From the NCBI RefSeq assembly GCF_000725485.1, contig NZ_JOAG01000070.1, positions 1-28,825 of the forward strand: a DNA stretch of 28,825 nucleotides, read 5' to 3'. This document shows positions 21,124 to 28,500 of the stretch, in pieces. The notes under the pieces were generated by a model. The model searched no databases. It saw only the letters and a list, made by a program, of their open reading frames with translations, and was not told the DNA's origin. Source of the stretch: Nonomuraea candida. Its GTDB lineage: Bacteria; Actinomycetota; Actinomycetes; Streptosporangiales; Streptosporangiaceae. The translations under genes and the position numbers were made by a program. Each line of letters opens with the position of its first letter. Position 1 is the first letter of the stretch.

Positions 21124-22095
21124 TCAGCCGGCCGCGTAGCGGCGGGCCACCTCGTCGAACGCCTCCTTGCGGGCCCAGCTCCCCGGCTCGCCCGGCGCCA
21201 CCTTGACCACCCCGAACCCGGCCATGTCGAGGTCGTCGCGCGGGTCCTCCCGGTGGGGGAAGTCGGCCATGGCGAAGGTGAAGACGAAGCACCCGTGCAC
21301 GCCGTGCCTGCCGTAGAGCTCGATCAGCTCGGCCAGGTAGCGCGCCTGGGTGCCCTCGTCACGCACGTGCCCGGCCTTGACCCTGGGCGGGTCGGCGAAC
21401 CAGTTGACGATCAGGAACGACCCGGGCCCCCGCCGCTCGGCCCCGACGTGCGCCCCGCAGCCGAACTCCGTGATGACCACCGGCTTGCCGGCCTCGCGCA
21501 GCAGCGCGCGCAGCCTGGCCTCGTACGCCGCCGGGTCGGCGCCCATCCGGTAGAGGTTGACGCCGGCGAGGTCGAAGGCGGACCAGTCGACCTGCTCCCA
21601 GTAGCCCGCCGCGTAGGTGACCGGGCCGCGGAACTCCCTCCGTACGGTGGCCAGGGCCGCGCCGAGCAGCGCGCCGAGCTCGCGGGTGATGCGGCGCCGG
21701 AAGAAGCGCCCCCAGCGGATGAGGACCCGGAGCCGGAAGAAGACGCCCGGCCCGGGGACCATGCCCGCCATGGTGACCGAGAACTCCGTGCCGAGCACGA
21801 ACGTCACCCGGTCCGGATGCCGCTCCCGCAGCGCCTCCGCCGCGCCCGCCGTACGGGCGAGGCCGGCGAGCAGTTCGGCGCGGGACCGGCCGGCCAGGTC
21901 GGGCCGGAGGTAGACGCCGAGCCCCGCCCCGAGCGCGGCCTCCGCCGCCGTGAGCAGGGCCCGTTCGTCCTTGCCGATCAGCATCACCGCGGTGCAGTGC
22001 AGGTCGTCCCTGATCACTCGCAGGTCCCGCCGTAAGTCGGGGCCGGGCACGCCGTCGCATGCGTAGGAGATCCCTTTGACCTTCACCCCTGCCAC
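21124..22095 (-). CDS. TIM-barrel glycoside-hydrolase-like protein (family often labelled abortive infection protein)
   Basis: A 323-residue soluble protein with no signal peptide. It starts VKVKGISYACDG, and RDDLHCTAVMLIG, GTEFSV (E104), VNLYRMG and VVITEFGCG (E210) follow in order. Two Glu at the ends of strands about 100 residues apart is the clan GH-A pattern (acid/base and nucleophile). Actinomycete relatives are frequently named abortive phage infection protein in databases; I know of no experiment behind that name. The real activity could be an intracellular glycosidase. The GTG at 22095 is used; the GTG nine bases downstream is an alternative. It is transcribed away from the small genes to its right, with a gap of 84 bp to the next gene. 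Confidence 0.75.
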   Translation of the reverse strand: MAGVKVKGISYACDGVPGPDLRRDLRVIRDDLHCTAVMLIGKDERALLTAAEAALGAGLGVYLRPDLAGRSRAELLAGLARTAGAAEALRERHPDRVTFVLGTEFSVTMAGMVPGPGVFFRLRVLIRWGRFFRRRITRELGALLGAALATVRREFRGPVTYAAGYWEQVDWSAFDLAGVNLYRMGADPAAYEARLRALLREAGKPVVITEFGCGAHVGAERRGPGSFLIVNWFADPPRVKAGHVRDEGTQARYLAELIELYGRHGVHGCFVFTFAMADFPHREDPRDDLDMAGFGVVKVAPGEPGSWARKEAFDEVARRYAAG

Positions 22096-22179
22096 GCCAT
22101 CGACCCTACCGACCGGCGACGGCCGGTGGCTGTCGCCGCTGTGGCGGTAGGGCCGGCCTTCGACCCGCGCGGGGCAGCA

Positions 22180-22485
22180 TCAGCCGGCAGAACCCGTCCC
22201 TGCCGGCCGGCGCCGGTCACCTGATCCGGGCGGCACCGCGGGCGGCACCGCAGGCGGCACTGCGGGCGGCACCGCGGGCAGCACCTTGACCATCGCCGCC
22301 TCGCAGTTGACGCACGTCGCGTTGGCCCACGGCGGCATGCTGCACAGACCGCGATAACGCCAGGACACGGTGTCGCCGCCGTGGCCGTCGTCGCAATGGC
22401 GGGCTTCGTACTCGTCCTGCCAGACGTGGGAACAGTGCTGGCAGATGAACGTCCAGATTTCCGAGAACACGTCGGTTTCGCGCAT
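22180..22485 (-). CDS. Small Cys-rich (zinc-ribbon-like) protein with VPPA repeat tail
   Basis: A 101-residue protein. Cys15-x2-Cys18 in FICQHCSHVW, His30-Cys31, Cys48 and Cys58-x2-Cys61 in CVNC look like metal ligands of a zinc ribbon or rubredoxin-like knuckle. DEYEARHCDDGHGGD lies between them. The C-terminal third is a VPPA repeat encoded by a 12-bp tandem repeat, then a basic tail. I do not recognise a named family; a regulatory or RNA/protein-binding role is only a guess. The ATG at 22485 has a weak AAGGG about ten bases upstream. The secreted-protein gene ends 58 bp upstream on the same strand, so the two may be cotranscribed. Confidence 0.7.
   Translation of the reverse strand: MRETDVFSEIWTFICQHCSHVWQDEYEARHCDDGHGGDTVSWRYRGLCSMPPWANATCVNCEAAMVKVLPAVPPAVPPAVPPAVPPGSGDRRRPAGTGSAG
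22227..22286. repeat. 12-bp tandem repeat (five units) encoding VPPA
   Basis: Units of CGGGCGGCACCG start at 22227, 22239, 22251, 22263 and 22275 with one or two substitutions in some copies. The period is in frame, so the number of VPPA units can vary without a frameshift. Confidence 0.8.
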
Positions 22486-22543
22486 GGCGAAGCACCCTTC
22501 GAGCTTGGTGCGGATGACTGGCGGTCGAGGAGGTACCGCGGGT

Positions 22544-22900
22544 CTATACGCGCCAGACGCTCAGCCGGACCAGCCGCTCCGTGTGCCCGTCCCCTCGGGT
22601 GGGAACCTCTTCGAGCACGGCCTGCGCCGCCCTGACGGTGTGCGCGGGCGGCCCGCCGGCGAGCACCGCGCACACCGGCCCTCCCGTGGCTCGCGGCCGC
22701 TTCACGGGCGAGCGCGGGGGACAGCGCGGGCCGGGCTCGTCGGTGCTGGGCTCCTCGTCGAAGTGGACGGACGAGGCCGCCCGGACCGGCTCGGCCGCCG
22801 GGGCCGGAGAGCAAGGCGACCACAACGCCACGCCCAACCAGAGCGCGACGAGCACGACCAGCCACCGCGCCGGACAGGCGTGCGAGCGGTATGTGATCAT
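22544..22900 (-). CDS. Small secreted or membrane-anchored protein of unknown function
   Basis: A 118-residue protein. The N-terminus ITYRSHACPARW leads into a hydrophobic stretch (LVVLVALWLGVALW, residues ~14-28) and then a Pro/Ala region, consistent with a signal peptide or anchor. The rest is Pro/Arg-rich with VCAVLAGGPPAHTVRAAQAVLEE and no motif I recognise. The ATG at 22900 is chosen for AAGGTGA four bases upstream; a longer reading to 22945 lacks such a site. Third codon positions are strongly G/C, unlike the overlapping plus-strand frames. It precedes the Cys-rich gene by 58 bp on the same strand. Confidence 0.65.
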   Translation of the reverse strand: MITYRSHACPARWLVVLVALWLGVALWSPCSPAPAAEPVRAASSVHFDEEPSTDEPGPRCPPRSPVKRPRATGGPVCAVLAGGPPAHTVRAAQAVLEEVPTRGDGHTERLVRLSVWRV

Positions 22901-22986
22901 GACATCACCTTGAGTGACCTCGTTCGGGCGTACTCCATCCCCCATGGTTAGTATCCACAGGTCAGGCGGGCTAATCGCGGCCGGGC

Positions 22987-23084
22987 CCGCTGTCCGTCCG
23001 GAGTGCGGGTCGCCGGCGTCCGCCGGGCGGCGGCGGTCCGCTGTCCGTCCGGAGCGCGGGCCGCCGGCGTCCGCCGGGCGGCGG
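22987..23084. repeat. Two ~47-bp direct copies after the TetR gene
   Basis: Bases 22987-23033 and 23038-23084 are copies offset 51 bp, differing at two positions (T to C). Each holds CGCTGTCCGTCCGGAG and GCCGGCGTCCGCCGGGCGG, the latter self-complementary in part. They end six bases from the TetR stop at 23090, so they lie in its 3' region and may serve as a doubled terminator. Confidence 0.7.
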
Positions 23085-23089
23085 GTCGG

Positions 23090-23671
23090 TCAGGAGGCGG
23101 CCGTGGCGTGGTGCGCGTGGACGGCGCGGGCCAGGATGCGGTGCACGTAGCCGGTGTCGGCGGGGGCGTTGTCGATCAGGATGGCGGTGCACAGGCCGTC
23201 GGAGGCGGCGACGAGCGCGGCGATGGCCTCGGGGTCGTCGGTGAGCGTGGCCGCGAGCTCGGCGACGTCCTCCCGCCACCGGCGGGCTACGGGCGCCAGC
23301 GCCGGGCGGCGCGCCGCCAGGGTGGACAGCTCGCGCTCGGCCAGGGCGCGCTCGCGGCCGGGCCCGGCGGATTCGACGATGAGCTCGGCCAGAGCGCGGA
23401 GCTTGTCGCCGGGGCCGTCGATGATCTGGCGGATGCGGGCGGTGTAGGTGTCGGCGACGCTGGACAGGGCCGCGACGAGCAGGTCGTCGAGGGTGGCGAA
23501 GTAGTAGGTGCTCAGGCTGGTGGTGATGCCGGCCTGCTTGGCGACGGTGCGGTGGGTGACTCCCGCGGCACCGTCGCGGGTGACGACGGCGAGGGTGGCC
23601 TCGATGATCTCAGCGCGGCGCCGGTTGCCCCGGGCCTTGCGCCCGTCGATGTGCTCGCCCTCGTCGTTCAT
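23090..23671 (-). CDS. TetR-family repressor
   Basis: A 193-residue regulator. The HTH spans ~20-65 (RRRAEIIEATLAVV, then VTHRTVAKQAGITTSLSTYYF), the standard TetR N-terminus, followed by an all-helical ligand domain. The ATG at 23671 has GGGAGG five bases upstream. It is the second gene of an operon: the DHA2 exporter gene ends 36 bp before it on the same strand. The arrangement resembles LfrA/LfrR-type exporter and repressor pairs of mycobacteria. The likely operator is the 33-bp palindrome upstream of the exporter. Confidence 0.88.
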   Translation of the reverse strand: MNDEGEHIDGRKARGNRRRAEIIEATLAVVTRDGAAGVTHRTVAKQAGITTSLSTYYFATLDDLLVAALSSVADTYTARIRQIIDGPGDKLRALAELIVESAGPGRERALAERELSTLAARRPALAPVARRWREDVAELAATLTDDPEAIAALVAASDGLCTAILIDNAPADTGYVHRILARAVHAHHATAAS

Positions 23672-23707
23672 GCTCCCCTCCCGTGCGTTCCAGGGTAGTC
23701 GAGCGCA

Positions 23708-25237
23708 TCACCGCTGCTCCGTCCCGTCGTGCTGATCCTCCCCGAGCGGACGCACATGCCGCAGTGCCGTCAGGCAGAGCACGGCCGCCGCGACGATCGC
23801 GACGCCGGCCACGGCGGAGGCGATGTTCACCCCGCCGGTGAACGCCCGCTGCGCTTCCCGCAGCACGTGGGCGGGCACGTGACCGGCGACCGACAGCGCC
23901 CCGGAGAGGCTCTCGGTGAGACGCCCCTCGATCTCGGGCGAGAGGTTCGGGGGAGCGGCCATGCGGGTGGTGTAGAGGACGGTGGTGAGGCTGCCGAGGA
24001 CGGCCACGCCGACGGCGATGCCGAGCTCCTGGACGGTCTCGGACATCGCGGCGGCCGATCCGGACTTCGCGGCCGGCGCGGCGCCCACGACCATGTCGGT
24101 GCCGAGGGCGGCGATCGCGCCGAGGCCGAGGTAGACGAACGCGAACCCGGCCACCACCTCCACCGCGTCCCCGGTGCCCGCGGTGGCCAGCAGCGCGTAC
24201 CCGATCACCGAAAGGCCGAGCGTGATCGCCATGACGAGCCCCGGACGCATCCGCCTGGCGATGAGCGGCGTGCCGATCGCCGCGGCGAACATCGCCAGCG
24301 CCGGAGGTCCCATCCACAGGCCCGCCGCGAACGGCGTCAGGCCCTCGACGAGCTGGAGGTACTGGGTGACCAGGTACATGGTTCCGCCCACCCCGACCAG
24401 CCCGATCAGCAGCACGGCCAGCGCCACGGAGAACGCCCGGCTCGTGAACAGCGTGACGTCCAGGAGCGGCGAGGCCAGGCCGCGCTGGCGGCGCACGAAG
24501 ACCACCCCGGCCACGGCGCCGAGGACGGCGAGGATCATCGTGCCGAGGTCGGGGCCGTGCGCCGCGGCGTGCTTGATCGCATAGATCACCGGCAGGATCG
24601 CGGCCAGCGACAGGGCGACACTGGCCAGGTCGAGGCGGCCCGCCTGCGGGTCGGCGTACTCGGGCAGCAGCGCCCGCGCCCCGGCCAGCACGACGACCGC
24701 GATGGGGGCGGCGAGCAGGAACGCCGCCCCCCACCAGAACGTGTCGACCAGAGCGCCGCCGACCACGGGCCCGGCGGCCATGCCCAGGGCGAACATCGTC
24801 GCCCAGATCCCGATCGCGACGGCGCGCTGCCGCACGTCGGCGAACATGTTCGAGATCAGCGACAGCGTCGAGGGCATCAGCGTGGCCCCGGCCACGCCCA
24901 GCAGCGCCCGGGCGAGGATCAGCAGCTCGGCATTGGGGGCGAAGGCCGCGAACACGGAGACCGCGGCGAACGCGGCCGTCCCGATCATCAGCAGGCGACG
25001 CCGTCCGATGCGGTCGCCCAGGGTCCCCATGGTGATGAGGAACCCGGCGATGAAGAACCCGTAGGCGTCCATGATCCACAGCGTCTGCGTCGCCGATGGC
25101 TTCAGGGCCTCGGCCATGCTCGGAAGGACCAGGTACAGCACGGTGACATCCAGGCCGAGCAGCACCGTCGGCAGCGCCAGCAGTCCCAGGCCCGCCCACT
25201 CACGCGGGCCCGCTCGCCGGGCCGTGACTTGTGGCAT
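23708..25237 (-). CDS. DHA2-family MFS multidrug exporter (LfrA/SmvA/QacA-like)
   Basis: A 509-residue membrane protein with about 14 helices. The DHA2 motifs are complete: LGLDVTVLYLVLPSM (D1), GTLGDRIGRRRLLMIG (A), ALLGVAGATLMPSTLSLISN (B) and GMAAGPVVGGAL (C). In the family these proteins exchange protons for cationic drugs, dyes or quaternary ammonium compounds. The ATG at 25237 is preceded by AAGGAGG five bases upstream, which rules out the long extension to 25747. It is first in an operon with the TetR gene and directly downstream of a perfect palindrome that contains its promoter, so it is probably repressed until a substrate binds TetR. Confidence 0.92.
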   Translation of the reverse strand: MPQVTARRAGPREWAGLGLLALPTVLLGLDVTVLYLVLPSMAEALKPSATQTLWIMDAYGFFIAGFLITMGTLGDRIGRRRLLMIGTAAFAAVSVFAAFAPNAELLILARALLGVAGATLMPSTLSLISNMFADVRQRAVAIGIWATMFALGMAAGPVVGGALVDTFWWGAAFLLAAPIAVVVLAGARALLPEYADPQAGRLDLASVALSLAAILPVIYAIKHAAAHGPDLGTMILAVLGAVAGVVFVRRQRGLASPLLDVTLFTSRAFSVALAVLLIGLVGVGGTMYLVTQYLQLVEGLTPFAAGLWMGPPALAMFAAAIGTPLIARRMRPGLVMAITLGLSVIGYALLATAGTGDAVEVVAGFAFVYLGLGAIAALGTDMVVGAAPAAKSGSAAAMSETVQELGIAVGVAVLGSLTTVLYTTRMAAPPNLSPEIEGRLTESLSGALSVAGHVPAHVLREAQRAFTGGVNIASAVAGVAIVAAAVLCLTALRHVRPLGEDQHDGTEQR

Positions 25238-25261
25238 GACACCCTCCTTCGACACGATTAC

Positions 25262-25294
25262 TTGGACGATAGTACAACTAGTACTATCGTCCAA
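25262..25294. promoter_or_regulatory. Perfect 33-bp palindromic TetR operator with embedded promoter
   Basis: Arms TTGGACGATAGTAC (25262-25275) and GTACTATCGTCCAA (25281-25294) are perfect complements around AACTA. On the minus strand TTGGAC (25294-25289), 17 bp and TATCGT (25271-25266) form a good promoter ending about 28 bp before the exporter ATG. Because the arms are symmetric, the plus strand carries the same TTGGAC-N17-TATCGT (25262-25290). TetR binding would cover both. Confidence 0.88.
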
Positions 25295-25568
25295 ATATAT
25301 GCCGGGAAGGAGTGGGTGCCGAAAGCACGGAAGCTTGTCGCCCGTTCCGGCCGCAGCGGCCGGCGGTGCCCGGCCTCCGGTGAGGAGTGGTGAGCCGACC
25401 TGACCGGCGGCAAGCCGGAGCACCGGATGTCCGGCCTCCGGTGAGGGGCGGTGAGCCGGCCTGACCGGCGGCAAGCCGGAGCGCACCAGGTGCCCGGCCT
25501 CCGGTGAGGGGTGGTGAGGGCCGGCCGGCCGCGGGCCAGGGACTCCGGCTACAGGTCCCGGCGTCCCG
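25295..25568. other. Repeat-rich spacer between the TetR operator and the SARP-like gene
   Basis: No convincing gene. It contains a 17-bp palindrome (CCGGCCGC-A-GCGGCCGG, 25347-25363) and about 2.4 copies of a 61-63-bp tandem repeat. A plus-strand transcript from the symmetric operator would begin near 25297 and could include a 34-codon frame from ATG 25299 or a 25-codon basic frame from GTG 25316 with AAGGAG nearby; both are speculative. Confidence 0.5.
25370..25520. repeat. 61-63-bp tandem repeat, about 2.4 copies
   Basis: Copies begin with CCGGCCTCCGGTGAGG at 25370, 25431 and 25494. The first two also share TGACCGGCGGCAAGCCGGAG. The third is cut short by GGCCGGCCGGCC. CTCCGG and CCGGAG within each unit can pair, so each copy may fold as a hairpin. 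They lie downstream of the SARP-like gene stop (25569, minus strand) and could act as terminators. Confidence 0.75.
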
Positions 25569-28500
25569 TCACGCGTCGAGCCGCTCCGCGCCGTCGTCCG
25601 GGCCCAGGGCCACGCCCTGGTCGAACGCGGCCTCGAAGCCCGCTTCTCCCAGCGCCGCCCGCAGCACGGCGCTGATCCGGTCCACGTCACCACGCTCGGC
25701 CGCCGGCAGCGGGGCGCCCGCCGAGGCGCGGGCCGCGGCCGCCGCACCCAGCAGGCGCGCGGCCCGCACGGGGTGTCCGGCGAGGGCCCACGCCCCGGCG
25801 AGCCCCTCCCTGGCCAGGGCGACCGCCCGGGGATCGCCGGTGTCCCGGGCCGCGGCCAGCCCCTCCAGGTGCAGCGCGCGTGCCGCCTCCGCGTTTCCGC
25901 GCAGCTCCGCGACGAAGCCGAGCTCGGCCAGGATCAGCGCCGCACCGTACTCCGCGTCGAACTGCCGGTTCCACTCCAGCCAGCGGCGCAGGTACGACTC
26001 CGCCCGGTCCAGCCGGCCCTGCCGGCGCGCCCCCAGGGCGAGCCCGATCTCGGCGAACTCCTCGGCCGGCCGGTCTCCCTGCTCGACGGCAAGACGCCGG
26101 CCCCGCTCGTGGAACTCCTCGGCCCTGGCGTGGTCGCCGGTCAGCAGGGAGATCCTGCCGAGTTCGGACCAGCGCATCGAGGCGTCGGTCCACAGCCCCA
26201 GGTCCTCGGTCATCCGCAGCCCCTCCCGGTGCAGGTGAGCGGACTGCGGATAGTCGCCCTCGATCTCCGCGACCCGCCCGAGCACGGCCGTGGCCTGCGA
26301 CTGCCCCCACCGGTCACCGGTCTCGCGGAAGAGCGCGAGGCTCTCCTCGGCCGCGCGCCGGGAGGCCTTGAGATCGCCGCACACGTACGTCTGCATCCCC
26401 CGGGTGCCGAGCCCGGCCGCGAGCGCCCAGCGGTCGCCGAGCGCGCGGGACTCGGCCAGCACCCGGTTCAGCAGCTCCTCGCCCACCGCGAAGTCCCCGA
26501 ACCGGGTGACCGCGAAGCCGAGCAGCCAGCCCGCCCTGGTCCGCTCGTGCGGGTCGCGGATGCCCTCGTACACCTCCAGGACGGCGCGGCTGTGGCGGGC
26601 CGGGCCGTCGGGGGCGCCCGACAGCAGGCTCATCCCGGTCTGCCAGGCCACGGTCCCCGAGCGGTCCGGCGCCCGGCCGGCCGCGGCTCCCTCCGCCGGG
26701 TCCGCCGCGTCCGCATCGTGTCCGGGAGGATCCTGCGGCTGGGCGAGGGCCAGCGTGAGGTAGCGGTTGGCCTCGGTGAGACGGCCGCGCAGGAACCAGT
26801 ACCAGGTCATCGCGTGGACGAGCCGGCGCAGCAGCCGGGCGTCGCCGTCGGCGGCGGCGCTGTCGAGGGCGCTGCGGAGGTTGGCGGCCTCGGCGTCCAG
26901 GCGGCGCAGCGCGTGCTGCTGGCCGGCGCCGCGCAGAAGGGGGTCGGCCCGCTCGGCGAACGCCGCGTAGTAGCGCGCGTGAGCGCGGCGTACCCGCTCG
27001 TGCTCGGACTCCCGCAGCCGCTCCAGGAGGTACGCCGAGACCGACTCCAGCAGCCGGTACCGAGGGCCGTCGGCCTCGTGGGAGACCAGCACGAGGGAAC
27101 GGTCGACCAGGCGGGTCAACAGGTCCAGCACCTCGGCGGGCTTCACGCCCTCGCCGGCGCAGACGGCCTCGGCGGCCTCCAGGGTGCAGCCGTCGGAGTG
27201 GACGGCGAGCCGGCGCAGCACCGCCTGCTCGGCCGCGGTGAGCAGCTCCCAGCTCCAGTCGATCATCGCGCGCAAGGTCTGCTGCCGCGCGGGGGCGCCC
27301 CGATGGCCGCCGGTGAGCAGCCGGAACCGGTCGTCCAGACGCCTGGCCAGCTCACGCACGCCGAGCACGCGCACCCGGGTCGACGCCAGCTCCAGGGCCA
27401 GCGGGATCCCGTCGAGCCGGCGGCAGATGGCGGCGACCGCCCCGGCGTTGTCCTCGGTGAGGTCGAAACCGGGCGCGGCCGCGGCGGCACGCTCCAGGAA
27501 CAACCGCACCGCGCTCGACCCGCGCAGCGCCACCGGGTCCGCCGAGTCCCCGGACAGGTCGGGCGGGGGCAGGTCGAGCGGGGGCACTGTCCAGACCTGC
27601 TCCCCCGGAACGCTCAGCGGCTCCTGGCTGGTGGCCAGGATCCGTACGTCCGGGGCGTTCCGCAGCAGCGCCCGGGCCAGGCCCGCGGCGGCGTCGACGA
27701 CGTGCTCGCAGTTGTCCAGGACCAGCAGCAGGCGCTGGGTGCGGAGCGCGTCGGACAGCCGGTCGAGCAGCGTGTGCGGCCGCCTGCCCGGCAGCGGGCC
27801 GGGATGGGCGTCGTCCCGGATCCCCAGCGTCGCGGCCACCACCTCGGCCAGCTCGTCTTCCGTGGCCGGGACGCCGGGCTCGGTGGAGAACGCCTGCGCG
27901 GCCAGCTCCACCAGCCAGACACCGTCGGCGTAGGAATCGGTCAGGCCGGCGGCCACCTCCACCGCCAGGCGGGTCTTGCCGACCCCGCCGGGGCCCGTCA
28001 ACGTCACCACGCGGCCCGCCGCGATCAGGGCGCGGATCCGCTCCACGGACTCCGACCGTCCGATCAGGCCGGTGGCCGGGGTGGGCAGGTTGTCGTGGCG
28101 GCGCGGGGCGGGCGCGGGCGCCGGGACGGCCCGCAGGGCCGGGTCCTGCCGCAGGATCTCCTGTTGCAGAGCGGCCAGTTCGGGGCCCGGCTCAAGGCCC
28201 AGCTCCTCCTCCAGACGGCGGCGCAGATCCTGGTAGCTGTCCAGGGCCTCATGGGCCCGGCCCGCGCCGTACAGGGCGCGCATGTGGGCCGCGCGCAGCC
28301 GCTCCCGGAGCGGGTGGCGGACGGTCAGGTCGCCGAGCTCCCCGGCGAGCAGGCCGTGCTCGCCCAGTTCGAGGCGGGCCTCGGCCTGCTCCTCCAGGGC
28401 CAGCAGGCGCCGCTCCTCCAGGCGCGTGATGGCCGGCCGCGCGAAGTCCTCGTCGGCGAAGTCGGCGAAGGCGGGACCGCGCCACAGCGCCAGCGCCTCG

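Noticed and set aside
19660..22035. A 791-codon plus-strand frame
   Set aside because: Covers the hydrolase and barrel genes antisense; no domain and Gly/Val/Arg/Glu-rich shadow composition.
22227..22286. A CRISPR-like array
   Set aside because: Units are 12 bp, contiguous without spacers and in frame with a gene; it is a coding minisatellite.
22370..22951. Plus-strand frame over the small secreted-protein gene
   Set aside because: No motif, poor start context; the minus frame has a signal-like segment and a Shine-Dalgarno site.
22964..22976. GTATCCACA near 22961, an 8-of-9 DnaA box
   Set aside because: Isolated single near-match with no companions, compatible with chance.
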